The notes beneath the pieces were generated by a model. It was not told where the DNA came from and did not search any database. It saw only the letters and a list, made by a program, of their open reading frames with translations. The position numbers were made by a program, and so were the translations under genes. A stretch of 64,000 bases of DNA from Bythopirellula sp. (GTDB lineage: Bacteria > Planctomycetota > Planctomycetia > Pirellulales > Lacipirellulaceae), in the NCBI GenBank assembly GCA_028285205.1, contig JANQQA010000338.1, positions 1 through 64,000 on the forward strand. Direction: 5' to 3'. Each line of letters begins with the position of its first letter. The stretch's first letter is position 1. Of this stretch, positions 55,595-64,000 are shown piece after piece.

Positions 55595-57019
55595 TTAATC
55601 CCTGAGATACTCAGATTTGTCAAAAAAGTGGTCGGGTGGGAGGCGTTGCTCCACTGCGGCAGCGTCCAATGCGTAGAGCGGGCTAATCTCGACATCCACA
55701 CGGTCGGCGATGCTCGCTCCGGCGGCGGTCAACCAGCGGTGATGCTGCGCGAGCAACATCCGTTGGACGTACTCGGGAGTGTCTTTCGGCGCGCCGGGGG
55801 CATTCTTAAGCGGCGCGAAACACTCAGCTTCGGCGTATTCGACAACAATCGGCCGCTGGGCAGCGGGCAGCAGATCGAAAATGAACTTCTCGAACTTCAG
55901 CGCGTTGGGCTCAGTCGGCGTGACATGCGTCCCGTCAGCACCAATGTGAGGTACGTTCTTACGAGCGATGTGAAATGGCAGCGTTTCCTTGATCTCAACG
56001 GCGCGCTCCAGCAACGCACGTTCGAACACATGCACGGCGATGCTTCCGGCCCAGAACTTCAGTTCGCCATGCTCGTCGCGCTGCTGCGCGACGTCGTCGG
56101 GTAAATCGCTGTATTCGATGACGTGCAACCGTCCGTCGATCATGGCGAAATTGCCCAGCTTGTCCTGGGGCTCTTGCTTGGCAATCGTCAACGAAGCCAA
56201 TTCAGAATTCGCCAGAATGTGGTATCCGATCAGCGCTGGATCACAAATCGGCACCAATGGATTGTCGACCTGCAAATAGAACAGTTGCTCGATCCCGCGT
56301 TGCCGCATTGCATCCAACGCCCCACTGTCCTCCAGCGCCGCAATCGTTCCACCATGTCCGTTGGGGCTCATGAACAACTGATGCTTGTCAGCCAGCAACA
56401 AATGTCCGGTCTCGATGTCTACGGCGGGCATGCAGCCTTGGCAGAAGACGGTGAGGTCGTGATCGGTCAGCCCAAAGTTGTCGTTATCCGCCAGGAATCG
56501 CACCGTGTCGGCGTGGGTGGCAGGACTGGTCATCACATACAGCGGCACATTCACGTCGAATTTTGCCGCAGTGGCGCGCACCTTCTCGATGTGGATTTGC
56601 AACAACGAAGCCTTCGAGATTGGTCCAATCGGATACAGGCTCTTCGGGAGTTCAAATCCCAGTCGACTCCCCTGCCCTCCGGCCGTGAGAATCACCCCCA
56701 CCTTTCCGTCGCGCAGCGCTGCTTCCCCGCGCTGAATTGCCTGCACATCGGTGACGCCCAGGTCGCCACCGGTACCGGCGCGCCGCTCGGTCAGTCGAAC
56801 TGCGGGGGGTGGTGTCGCGCGTCGCGACAGGTCCGCCCAGTCGGGCAGATCGACGTCGCCGCGGTACAACGAGGAAATCAAATCGAGGTCGAGGTTGGCG
56901 ACCTGCTTTGCCAGATCGGTCCGTTGCTGGCTGTCGAGTTCGTCCCAAAACGCCAGTAAGTGGGTTTGCCCACGTGGCTCGAGTAGCTTTGTCAGCGACT
57001 CTCGGTCAATCATGTGCAT
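55595..57019 (-). CDS. UDP-N-acetylglucosamine pyrophosphorylase-like (UAP1/UDPGP family)
   Basis: This is a 474-residue uridylyltransferase of the eukaryote-type UDPGP family. GVILTAGGQGSRLGFELPKSLYPIG is the nucleotide-binding start, VPLYVMTSPATH, FCQGCMPAVD, SPNGHGGTIAAL, YLQVDNPLVP and FEKFIFDLLP follow in order. This type makes UDP-GlcNAc or another UDP sugar for cell-envelope synthesis. Start is uncertain: Met at 57019 and at 57013 are both possible. A 38-codon membrane peptide ends 3 bp before it, suggesting coupled translation. Confidence 0.88.
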   Translation of the reverse strand: MHMIDRESLTKLLEPRGQTHLLAFWDELDSQQRTDLAKQVANLDLDLISSLYRGDVDLPDWADLSRRATPPPAVRLTERRAGTGGDLGVTDVQAIQRGEAALRDGKVGVILTAGGQGSRLGFELPKSLYPIGPISKASLLQIHIEKVRATAAKFDVNVPLYVMTSPATHADTVRFLADNDNFGLTDHDLTVFCQGCMPAVDIETGHLLLADKHQLFMSPNGHGGTIAALEDSGALDAMRQRGIEQLFYLQVDNPLVPICDPALIGYHILANSELASLTIAKQEPQDKLGNFAMIDGRLHVIEYSDLPDDVAQQRDEHGELKFWAGSIAVHVFERALLERAVEIKETLPFHIARKNVPHIGADGTHVTPTEPNALKFEKFIFDLLPAAQRPIVVEYAEAECFAPLKNAPGAPKDTPEYVQRMLLAQHHRWLTAAGASIADRVDVEISPLYALDAAAVEQRLPPDHFFDKSEYLRD

Positions 57020-57022
57020 AGT

Positions 57023-57139
57023 TCAGAAAATCCACTGCTGCACCCATGCGTAAGCGAGCAAACACAGCAGCGGGAAGCCGACAAAGATGATGCCGTAAGT
57101 AAAAATCGAGGTCCAAACGTGTCGAGGCCAGCGGGCCAT
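57023..57139 (-). CDS. 38-residue single-pass membrane peptide upstream of the pyrophosphorylase gene
   Basis: The reverse strand encodes MARWPRHVWTSIFTYGIIF, continuing with VGFPLLCLLAYAWVQQWIF and stop. It is a basic start followed by one hydrophobic segment of about 20 residues ending in Trp-rich sequence. GGAG lies 11 bases before the ATG. The stop at 57023 is 3-9 bp ahead of the pyrophosphorylase start, typical of coupled translation. It is too short for routine gene calling. Function unknown; could be a regulatory leader or a membrane anchor. Confidence 0.5.
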   Translation of the reverse strand: MARWPRHVWTSIFTYGIIFVGFPLLCLLAYAWVQQWIF

Positions 57140-57361
57140 TGGCGGAGGTACTCCGGTGAGGTATGAATGCGGATCTGCCTAAGTCATTATGAGATTCAGG
57201 ACTTTGAGCGTCTAGAGAGCAGCGCCGGCTGCCCGCTGCTACCGCGTTCGCGGCAGAAATTCAGTCGGGCGCGCATGCTGCTGGCGACTCTAGTTTCCCG
57301 ACTCTCGACTTACTATACTGGTGGACTTTACCACTTCTTAACGCAATGCGGAGAGACACCC

Positions 57362-58537
57362 GTGGCATCCGGAAAGTACCTATTCACCAGCGAAGCAGTC
57401 AGCATGGGCCACCCCGATAAGCTGGCGGACCAAATCTCCGATGGCGTGCTGGACGCCTTGTTTGCTCAAGATCCGATGAGTCGCGTCGCGTGCGAAACGA
57501 TGGTCACCACGGGCGTGGTCGTGATCGCTGGCGAAATCTCGACCAAAGCGACCGTCGACATGCAGTCGATCGTCCGCGACGTGGTGCGGGAAGTTGGCTA
57601 CACCGACTCGAGCATGGGCATCAGTGCCGACCACTGCGCGGTGATGGTCGCGATCGACGAGCAGAGCCCCGACATTGCGATGGGCGTGGACGACGACGCA
57701 TCCAAGGGCAAAGACGTCGGCGCCGGCGACCAAGGCCTGATGTTTGGCTATGCATGCAACGACACAGAAGAACTGATGCCGCTGCCAATCGCGTTGTCGC
57801 ACCGCATTCTCAATCGACTGACCGCCGCGCGTCAAAACGGCGAAGTCGATTGGCTACGTCCCGACAGCAAGAGCCAAGTGACTGTCGAGTTCGACGGGAA
57901 CACGCCTGTGCGAATCGACACGGTGGTCGTCTCGACACAGCATGCCCCCGAAGTGAGCAACGAAGAAATCCGTGAGTTTGTGATCGAAAAAATCATCAAG
58001 CCGGAACTGCCTGCTGGATTGGCCGGCGGCGACATCACTTACCACATCAATCCGACCGGGCGATTCGTGGTTGGTGGACCGCATGGCGACTGTGGCTTAA
58101 CAGGCCGAAAAATTATCGTCGATACCTACGGTGGCTGGGGACGACACGGCGGTGGTGCCTTCAGCGGCAAAGACCCCACCAAGGTCGATCGCAGCGCTGC
58201 CTACATGGCTCGCTACGTGGCCAAGAATATCGTCGCGGCTGGCTTGGCCGATCGCTGCGAAGTGCAGTTGGCCTACGCCATTGGCGTGTCGGAGCCCGTG
58301 AGCATCTACATCGACACTGAAGGCACCGGCAAAGTCGAAGACGCTGAAATCTGCGCAGCGGTGAAGGAGATCTTTCCGCTGAGCCCGGCCGGCATCATCG
58401 ACCACCTGAAGCTTCGTCGGCCCATTTTCCGCCAGACCGCCGCTGGCGGCCATTTTGGCCGTAGCGAGGAAGATTTTTCCTGGGAAAAGACCGACATGGC
58501 CGTCAAGCTAGCCGAGGCCCTCGGACAAACCGTATAG
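57362..58537 (+). CDS. metK: S-adenosylmethionine synthetase
   Basis: This 391-residue enzyme makes SAM from methionine and [22 protein letters not shown] at the start and [16 protein letters not shown] are the two PROSITE-type signatures. [28 protein letters not shown] and AYAIGVSEP follow in family order. The GTG start at 57362 follows GGAGAGA; the 65-codon upstream extension has no conservation. No SAM riboswitch was recognised in the 220 bp before it. Confidence 0.96.
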   Translation: MASGKYLFTSEAVSMGHPDKLADQISDGVLDALFAQDPMSRVACETMVTTGVVVIAGEISTKATVDMQSIVRDVVREVGYTDSSMGISADHCAVMVAIDEQSPDIAMGVDDDASKGKDVGAGDQGLMFGYACNDTEELMPLPIALSHRILNRLTAARQNGEVDWLRPDSKSQVTVEFDGNTPVRIDTVVVSTQHAPEVSNEEIREFVIEKIIKPELPAGLAGGDITYHINPTGRFVVGGPHGDCGLTGRKIIVDTYGGWGRHGGGAFSGKDPTKVDRSAAYMARYVAKNIVAAGLADRCEVQLAYAIGVSEPVSIYIDTEGTGKVEDAEICAAVKEIFPLSPAGIIDHLKLRRPIFRQTAAGGHFGRSEEDFSWEKTDMAVKLAEALGQTV

Positions 58538-58802
58538 GCTTAGCCGAGTGTCAACACGGCAGGGACCGCGGGCACTGCCTATGCCTGGTCGCTGTTTTTG
58601 CTAGTTTCTGCCGCACAGCTGCAAACCGCTTGAGTCAGTTGCACCCAGGGCAATGACGTAGTCTGAATTCGCTGCACCGCGTATGCTTCACTTAGGTCGC
58701 GGTGCGCCAGTCTGGGCGTGACGACCGGTCCGCATTCGATGGTGCGTTATGTCGCTGGGTCATTCGCTAAGATCAACACCGCTGAGCACCCAAGGTCGAC
58801 GG

Positions 58803-59594
58803 ATGCCTTGGCAATTTCGCGTCCGTCCGGTGCTGTTTGTCACTGTATCGGTGGTCGTATCTCTACTCGTGCTGGTCGGCCTGCTGGTATTCGTCCGCCG
58901 GATGCTCGGTCCGCTTAGCGGCGAGTTGCCACCCGCGATCATGCTGTTCGTTGCGCTTGCTAGCGCCGGTATGGCCGCGTTCGCGCGGATCGCCTGGCGT
59001 CGCAACTTTCCGCTGGGTTCTCCGGGCGACTTATCCTTAACCGATCAGGTCATCGGCTGGGCGTCGTCTCTGGGACTCGTGCTGCTGGCCGTCGGGTGTT
59101 GCTACCCTGGCTATCGCACGGCCGATTGGCTGATCTGGCTGCCGATCTTAATCGCTGATCAGTTTTGGCGGCAAACCTTCTTCGACGCGGGCGAACCCTG
59201 GACTGGTGAGGAAGTGATGGATGCGGAGGACCCTGTCACGCCCGCCTTAGAGCTGGTCGAATTACCGCAGGACGAAAACCTCGTTCAGCAGCTATACCGC
59301 TTGGCGGACGATGATGGGAAAGAGATCATTTACGGCACGGTACGCGCCGACTTCGTAACCGAGCAACGCACCACGGTGGTCCACATCGGGTTTTGCCCAC
59401 CACTTAGCTACCTGCCGGAAATCGAGGCAGAAGCACTGCCGGGTAGCGTTGCGAAGATCAAGGTCGTGCAAGCGCTCGCCCACGGCACACGTCTGGAAGT
59501 CCGGCTGCCAGCGCCCGCGGAAGAAGATTTTTTCCTGTGGATCGACATGGCAGCCCGCCCCGTCGGCGCGGTCGCGAGCGCCGAGTCGGCGTGA
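58803..59594 (+). CDS. Hypothetical membrane protein with C-terminal soluble domain
   Basis: This is a 263-residue protein. Four hydrophobic segments occur before residue 115 (about 8-30, 41-58, 76-98, 101-115). The C-terminal half is soluble and acidic, starting DAGEPWTGEEVMDAEDP, with IYGTVRADFVTEQRTTVVHIGFCPP, a beta-rich pattern. No family recognised; the soluble part resembles sugar- or ligand-binding beta domains in outline only. Start may be at 58803 (AAGG upstream) or at 58749. Confidence 0.55.
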   Translation: MPWQFRVRPVLFVTVSVVVSLLVLVGLLVFVRRMLGPLSGELPPAIMLFVALASAGMAAFARIAWRRNFPLGSPGDLSLTDQVIGWASSLGLVLLAVGCCYPGYRTADWLIWLPILIADQFWRQTFFDAGEPWTGEEVMDAEDPVTPALELVELPQDENLVQQLYRLADDDGKEIIYGTVRADFVTEQRTTVVHIGFCPPLSYLPEIEAEALPGSVAKIKVVQALAHGTRLEVRLPAPAEEDFFLWIDMAARPVGAVASAESA

Positions 59595-59731
59595 ATCGCA
59601 TTACAGACTCACGTTGTGACGTAATGCAAGGAGCAGTATAATTCGCGCGATGTTGTGGAAAATGGGGACTTTGAGCTGGCCTTGCTGACGCGCTGGCACT
59701 CGGCGGGTCCGCCAGCAATGAATCGAGTCAG

Positions 59732-60208
59732 ATGCGAATTGGCCTAGGCGAAGATACTCATCGGCTCACCGACGGCGGGCCGCTACGGCTGGGTGGGATC
59801 GACATCCCGCACGACAAGCACGCCGTCGGCCACAGCGATGCCGACGTGTTGCTTCATGCCGTGACCGATGCACTGCTGGGCGCGGCCGGATTGCCCGACA
59901 TCGGGCAGTTGTTTCCCAACACCGACGAAGCAAACCGTGACCGCGACTCGGCTGAGATGCTGCAGTTGGCGCACCGAAACGTGAACCAAGTGGGACTGCA
60001 GATCGTCAATCTCGACTGCGTGGTCGCGGCCCAGCAGCCCAAACTGGCACCGCACAAGGAAGACATCCGACAACGTATTGCTGACATTCTTGCGATCGCT
60101 ACCGACCAGATAAACGTCAAAGCCAAAACAGGCGAAGGCGTGGGCCCTGTCGGCGAACAGCAGGCAATCGAGGCGCGATGCGTTGCTCTATTGGAAAACA
60201 CGAGTTGA
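59732..60208 (+). CDS. ispF: 2-C-methyl-D-erythritol 2,4-cyclodiphosphate synthase
   Basis: This is a 158-residue enzyme of the MEP isoprenoid pathway. GLGEDTHRL supplies the zinc-binding Asp and His (D-x-H). GHSDADVLLHAVTDALLGA is the family signature with the other His. LPDIGQLFPNTDE and KAKTGEGVGPVG complete the pattern. Normal length. It lies 14 bp before cysS, so both are probably in one operon. Confidence 0.95.
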   Translation: MRIGLGEDTHRLTDGGPLRLGGIDIPHDKHAVGHSDADVLLHAVTDALLGAAGLPDIGQLFPNTDEANRDRDSAEMLQLAHRNVNQVGLQIVNLDCVVAAQQPKLAPHKEDIRQRIADILAIATDQINVKAKTGEGVGPVGEQQAIEARCVALLENTS

Positions 60209-60221
60209 GAACTAAAAGACC

Positions 60222-61985
60222 ATGAGTACTTCGACCCTTACGCAAAGTGATATGGCTACGCTTTCCGAACCGCACCCGTCGTTGCAGATCTACAATACGC
60301 TAAGCAAAAAGAAGGAGCCTTTCCGCACCGTCGCGGCGGGCAAGGTCGGCATCTATCTGTGCGGACCGACGGTGTACGACAAAGCTCACATCGGGCATAT
60401 GGTCGGGCCGGTGATCTTCGATTGCATCACGCGGTATCTCACCTACTGCGGCTACGACGTGAATTGGGTTGTCAACATTACCGACGTCGACGACAAGCTG
60501 ATCAACAAGGCCAACGAGCGTGGCATCTCGATGCTCGAAGTCGCGGCCGAGAACATCCAGGACTACGAAGAAAACCTCGCTGCGCTGGGCGTCGATCAAA
60601 TTAGTCACTTCCCACGCGCGACCGACTGCATGGACGAGATCATCGGCTTCGTCGCATCGCTGGTGGAACAAGGTTTTGCCTACGAGTCGGCGGGCGACGT
60701 CTACTTCGAAGTCGGCAAAGACAACCAGTACGGCAAGCTCAGCAATCGCAGCGTCGACTCGATGCAAGGCGAAGGCGGCGGCACTGCCGAACGCAAGCGC
60801 GGCCTGGCGGACTTCGCCCTCTGGAAGTCCGCCAAGCCCGAGGAACCTTCGTGGGGCAGCCCATGGGGTAAAGGTCGGCCCGGCTGGCACATCGAGTGCT
60901 CGGCAATGAGCAAGAAACTGCTGGGCGAAACCTTCGACATCCACGGCGGCGGACTCGACCTCGTCTTTCCACACCACGAGAACGAGATCGCCCAAAGCGA
61001 ATGCTGCCACTCCGCTCCGATGGTCACTTACTGGGCCCACAACGGTCTGCTCCGCAGCGATCCCAGCGCAGGCAAGATCGGGGGCCGCGCCGAACGTGCC
61101 GATGATGGCGCGTCCGCTTCAGCAGACGGTGCCGGGGGCAAGATGAGCCGCAGCAAAGGCGCGGGCGGCCTAGCTGAGCTGATTGCCAAGCAGGGCGGCG
61201 AACGCATCCGTTTCTTCCTGCTCCGGACACACTACCGCAGCACTGTGCTGTTTAGCGAACCGGCGATCGAAGAAGCCGGCACCGGCCTGGACGGCTTTTA
61301 TCGGCTCTTCAAGCGTTACACACGCGTGACCGGCAAGGATTTTTACGATCTGAAAGCCGCCACGACGCGCGAGGCAGGTGCAATCGACGCAGGGGACGAC
61401 GACGCGCTCCAGGCCGCCGCCGCTTGCCGCGATAAGTTCCTCGCCGCGATGGACGACGACTTCAACACCGGCGGCGCGATCGGCGAGTTGTTTGAACTGG
61501 CGAAAATCACCAACAAGTTCTGCGACGACGCTGGCCTAGAGACCGACGGCAAAGACGGCAGCGATATTGCGAGATTCGAGCAACTGCTCACCACGCTCAA
61601 GGAACTGGCAAGCATCCTGGGGATCTTCACTCAGCCGCCAAAACAAGCGGGCGGCGCCGACGACGAGTTACTCGGCCAGGCGATGCAACTGGTCATCGAC
61701 CTGCGGGCCGAAGCTCGCGCGAACAAGAACTTCGCCACGGCCGACGCCATTCGCGATGGCATCGGTCCGCTGGGGATTGTGCTGGAGGACCGCGCCGGCG
61801 GCACCGAGTGGACCGGCGGCGAGGACGACACACTCGATGGGCTCATGCAGCTGCTGATCGACCTACGCCAAACAGCGCGTGCCAACAAAGACTTCGCGAC
61901 ATCGGACACAATTCGCGATCGCCTCACCGAGATCGGCGTGACGCTTGAGGACCGCGCCGGCGGGACGGAATGGAGGAAGGATTGA
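60222..61985 (+). CDS. cysS: Cysteinyl-tRNA synthetase with enlarged catalytic loop and duplicated C-terminus
   Basis: This is a 587-residue class I synthetase charging tRNA-Cys. YLCGPTVYDKAHIGH contains the zinc Cys and HIGH signature. The zinc and Cys-binding residues recur (WHIECSAMS, FPHHENEIAQSE). The KMSKS loop is KMSRS at residues 307-311, preceded by a Gly/Ala/Asp-rich insert of about 25 residues absent from most CysRS. The C-terminus is a tandem duplication: residues about 481-532 and 536-587 both read L-(x)n-LxIDLRxxARANKxFATxDxIRD...LEDRAGGTEW. Same operon as ispF. Confidence 0.93.
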   Translation: MSTSTLTQSDMATLSEPHPSLQIYNTLSKKKEPFRTVAAGKVGIYLCGPTVYDKAHIGHMVGPVIFDCITRYLTYCGYDVNWVVNITDVDDKLINKANERGISMLEVAAENIQDYEENLAALGVDQISHFPRATDCMDEIIGFVASLVEQGFAYESAGDVYFEVGKDNQYGKLSNRSVDSMQGEGGGTAERKRGLADFALWKSAKPEEPSWGSPWGKGRPGWHIECSAMSKKLLGETFDIHGGGLDLVFPHHENEIAQSECCHSAPMVTYWAHNGLLRSDPSAGKIGGRAERADDGASASADGAGGKMSRSKGAGGLAELIAKQGGERIRFFLLRTHYRSTVLFSEPAIEEAGTGLDGFYRLFKRYTRVTGKDFYDLKAATTREAGAIDAGDDDALQAAAACRDKFLAAMDDDFNTGGAIGELFELAKITNKFCDDAGLETDGKDGSDIARFEQLLTTLKELASILGIFTQPPKQAGGADDELLGQAMQLVIDLRAEARANKNFATADAIRDGIGPLGIVLEDRAGGTEWTGGEDDTLDGLMQLLIDLRQTARANKDFATSDTIRDRLTEIGVTLEDRAGGTEWRKD

Positions 61986-62063
61986 ATGCGACATTCGGAC
62001 TGCGGAATCTGGATGGAATCGTCCGACCTCAATTCCGCACTCCGCTTTCCGCAATCCGCATTC
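61984..62063. repeat. Nested inverted repeat between cysS and ruvC
   Basis: GAATGCG (61984-61990) pairs with CGCATTC (62057-62063). Inside it CGGACTGCGGAAT (61996-62008) pairs with ATTCCGCACTCCG (62032-62044) with one mismatch. The result is a hairpin between the cysS stop and ruvC start. It could slow transcription or be a mobile repeat. No T run, so not a classical terminator. Confidence 0.5.
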
Positions 62064-62064
62064 G

Positions 62065-62562
62065 ATGAGAATTCTCGGCATTGACCCCGGACTCAACACC
62101 ACCGGTTACGGCGTGTTGGAGATCGTCGAGCATCAGCCTCGGCTCGTGGAAGCGGGGATCGTGCGTGGCAAGGCGCGAGGCGACGTCACCGCTCGTGTGA
62201 AAGAGATCTACGACGGTGTGTCGGACGTGATCAAGTCGCTAGCCCCTAACGTTCTTGCGCTCGAAAAACTCTACGCTCACTACGATCGACCCACCACCGC
62301 AATCTTGATGGGCCATGCCCGCGGCGTCATCTGCCTGGCCGCCGCCGAAGCAGACATTGCCGTCGCGGACTACGCTGCCACGCAGGTAAAAAAAACTCTC
62401 ACCGGCAACGGCCGCGCCCCGAAGCCTCAAATGCAGCGTGCAATCCAGCTCGAACTGGGCCTCTCGACCGCCCCGGAGCCGGCCGACGTCGCCGATGCGC
62501 TGGCGATCGCATTCTGTCATTACTGTTCGAGTCGTGAGTCGCGTGTCGCGAGTCTCGAGTAG
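62065..62562 (+). CDS. ruvC: Crossover junction endodeoxyribonuclease RuvC
   Basis: RuvC resolves Holliday junctions. MRILGIDPGLNTTGYGVL starts the protein with the first catalytic Asp (GIDPG). VLALEKLYAHYDRPTTAILMG supplies the catalytic Glu, and the C-terminal EPADVADALAIAFCHY gives the last Asp residues. The start at 62065 is required by this N-terminus. The last dozen residues (SSRESRVASLE) come from an intergenic GAGTCG-type repeat rather than from the family. Followed by ruvA after 57 bp. Confidence 0.95.
   Translation: MRILGIDPGLNTTGYGVLEIVEHQPRLVEAGIVRGKARGDVTARVKEIYDGVSDVIKSLAPNVLALEKLYAHYDRPTTAILMGHARGVICLAAAEADIAVADYAATQVKKTLTGNGRAPKPQMQRAIQLELGLSTAPEPADVADALAIAFCHYCSSRESRVASLE
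62525..62562. repeat. GAGTCG-type repeat at the end of ruvC
   Basis: CGAGTCGTGAGTCGCGTGTCGCGAGTCTCGAG resembles the repeat at 46910-47018. It is read through as the last codons of ruvC and supplies its stop. Confidence 0.5.
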
Positions 62563-62619
62563 CCGACGGCGTGAGCTTCACGCGTTCTCCCCCCTTACCT
62601 ATCAACCCTGCCCCCTCCC

Positions 62620-63243
62620 ATGATCACCAAAATCACCGGCATCCCCGTCGACGCCGCGGGCGACGCGTTGACGCTCGCCGTCGGGGCGTTTGAGTACGAA
62701 GTGCTCATCCCCGAATTCGCACGCCACTTTGTTCAGGAAAAAATCGGCAAGGAAATCAGTCTGCATACGATTGAGTATCTGGAAGGCAATCCAATGCAGG
62801 GACGGATGACGCCGCGCCTGATTGGATTCTTGAGTTCGTTTGAACGCGAGTTCTTCGAGTTGTTCTGCCAGGTCGATGGTGTGGGCGTGAAGAAAGCGCT
62901 ACGCGCGATGGTGCGGCCAGTGGACGAAGTCGCCGCGTTGATCGAAGACCAAGATGCCAAGGGGCTCAGCGGTCTGCCCGGCATTGGTCCCGCTACCGCC
63001 GAACGGATCGTGGCTAAGCTGCGCCGCAAGGTGCCCAAGTTCGCTCTGCTTGTGGGCCGCGAAGCACCCAGCAGCGCCGACGTGCCACGCGACGTGGTGA
63101 GCGAAGCGTTTGAGGTGCTGCGAGCCTTGGGGCACAGCGAGTCAGAGGCTCGCCGGTTGCTTGACGAGGCGATGTCCAAAAAGAAGAAATACAAAGACGT
63201 CGAAGCCCTACTGCACGCAATTTACGAGCAAAAACAACACTAG
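62620..63243 (+). CDS. ruvA: Holliday junction DNA helicase subunit RuvA
   Basis: RuvA binds the junction and recruits RuvB. The 207-residue protein starts [17 protein letters not shown] (OB-fold). The two helix-hairpin-helix motifs follow: [13 protein letters not shown] and [16 protein letters not shown]. The C-terminal domain ([16 protein letters not shown]) binds RuvB. The N-terminal third lacks the usual G-strand residues of proteobacterial RuvA but keeps the overall order. It lies directly behind ruvC; ruvB is not in the window. Confidence 0.9.
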   Translation: MITKITGIPVDAAGDALTLAVGAFEYEVLIPEFARHFVQEKIGKEISLHTIEYLEGNPMQGRMTPRLIGFLSSFEREFFELFCQVDGVGVKKALRAMVRPVDEVAALIEDQDAKGLSGLPGIGPATAERIVAKLRRKVPKFALLVGREAPSSADVPRDVVSEAFEVLRALGHSESEARRLLDEAMSKKKKYKDVEALLHAIYEQKQH

Positions 63244-63328
63244 GTATGAAGGGCGGAGACGGAAGGTTGCCCTGTCTCCTACCGTCTTTCCGCCTTCCTC
63301 CCGCACCGTTCCGCCTACCTCCTTCGCT

Positions 63329-64000
63329 ATGCTCCGCAGCTTTGAACGCCGACTTGTGTTCCCCGCGCCGCGCGCGAGTGAGGCGGATTGGGATCCGCCT
63401 GATCTGGAGTTCGAGGACGTTTACTTTGATGCTGCAGACGGCACGCGGCTGCACGGCTGGTACGTTCCACACCGCAACCCGCGCGCTGTCGTGCTCTACT
63501 GCCACGGCAATGGCGAAGACGTGCCCCGGCTAGCACCACGACTAAAAACACTCAACGAGTTCATCGGGGTCAGCGTCTTCGCCTGGGACTATCGGAGTTA
63601 CGGTCGCAGTGAAGGCACTCCCCACGAGGACAACCTCATCCGCGACGCCCACGCCGCGCACGACTGGCTCTACCGACGGGCGGGCGTGGGCTCGGAAGAT
63701 ATCGTGCTGATGGGTCGGTCGCTCGGAGGTGCCGTGACGGTCGCGCTAGCCACCGAGCGTCATTCGCGTGGGTTGGTGTTGGATCGCACGTTTTCGACGC
63801 TCGTGGAAGCCGCGGCCCACAATGTTCCGTGGCTGCCGGTCTCGTGGATCATGCGGAATCGGTTTGCTTCGATCCAGCGCATCCGCAAATACCACGGACC
63901 ACTGTTTCAGTCGCACGGGACTGCCGACCAGATCGTCCCCTTCCACCAAGGCCAAGCACTATTCGAAGCCGCTCCCAGCAAAGAAAAGCGGTTTCTCGAA
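63329..64000 (+). CDS. Alpha/beta hydrolase (BEM46/ABHD13-like), 3' truncated by window edge
   Basis: From ATG at 63329 this frame is open to the window end, so the C-terminus is missing; 224 residues are visible. LHGWYVP, VVLYCHGNGED (oxyanion region), FAWDYRSYGRSEG and IVLMGRSLGGAVTVALA (nucleophile Ser in G-R-S-L-G-G) are typical of the BEM46-type serine hydrolases. HGTADQIVPFHQGQ supplies the late acid. The catalytic His would lie beyond the window. Substrate unknown. Confidence 0.85.
   Translation, partial: MLRSFERRLVFPAPRASEADWDPPDLEFEDVYFDAADGTRLHGWYVPHRNPRAVVLYCHGNGEDVPRLAPRLKTLNEFIGVSVFAWDYRSYGRSEGTPHEDNLIRDAHAAHDWLYRRAGVGSEDIVLMGRSLGGAVTVALATERHSRGLVLDRTFSTLVEAAAHNVPWLPVSWIMRNRFASIQRIRKYHGPLFQSHGTADQIVPFHQGQALFEAAPSKEKRFLE

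Overview
The window reads as chromosomal DNA of a planctomycete, probably order Pirellulales. No rRNA or tRNA is present to prove this. The inference rests on families concentrated in that phylum: a BBP7-type outer-membrane barrel protein, a DUF1559-domain protein, a DUF1080 secreted protein, PEP-CTERM proteins, a CehA/McbA metallohydrolase with a carboxypeptidase-like N-terminal half, a Tyr-rich small secreted protein, and a lysine-repeat histone-like protein. Genes are GC-rich, often alternate in strand, and several convergent pairs have stop codons only 0-4 bp apart.

Layout. 1-8.5 kb: 5' end of guaA, an HD-domain protein, surE, two secreted proteins, then a minus-strand run eno > OYE reductase > two small membrane proteins, and two PEP-CTERM proteins (CHRD and spondin-N). 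9-15.3 kb: DUF1080 protein, a ferritin-like/ATP-grasp fusion, an ABM monooxygenase-like protein, a Tat-exported beta-propeller protein, DUF2237 and membrane proteins. 15.4-22.8 kb: purF, rsgA, trmB, a FabZ-like dehydratase, a 32-codon basic protein resembling ribosomal protein bL37, a TraB/GumN-like protein and the BBP7 barrel. 23.9-34.3 kb, the most unusual stretch: a 1165-residue FAAL-ACP-alpha-oxoamine synthase fusion, then a compact WXG100/EssC-type locus (two small WXG100-like proteins, a coiled-coil protein, a 1305-residue FtsK-type ATPase and a 79-residue protein), then a cyclopropane-fatty-acid-synthase-like methyltransferase. 34.5-44 kb: cation diffusion facilitator, 2'-5' RNA ligase-like protein, DUF1559 protein, CehA/McbA metallohydrolase, a Cys-rich membrane protein and a CotH-ankyrin fusion. 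44.2-47 kb: a more AT-rich island with a divergent TcmP / DUF5131 (three-Cys-motif) pair and a structured intergenic element, next to an apparently frameshifted YidC-like gene. 47.8-53.7 kb: Tyr-rich secreted protein, M20 peptidase, a candidate small RNA, Mrp ATPase, histone-like protein, SGNH hydrolase and site-2 protease. 53.7-64 kb: lpxB, CYTH protein, UAP1-like pyrophosphorylase with a 38-codon membrane peptide upstream, metK, ispF-cysS, ruvC-ruvA and a partial alpha/beta hydrolase.

How the parts fit. Most genes are housekeeping: nucleotide, SAM, isoprenoid and lipid A synthesis, ribosome maturation and recombination. The candidates for undescribed biology are the WXG100/EssC-like locus beside lipid-assembly enzymes (23.9-34.3 kb), the TcmP-DUF5131 pair, several unusual domain fusions, and short genes or RNAs that standard gene callers miss.
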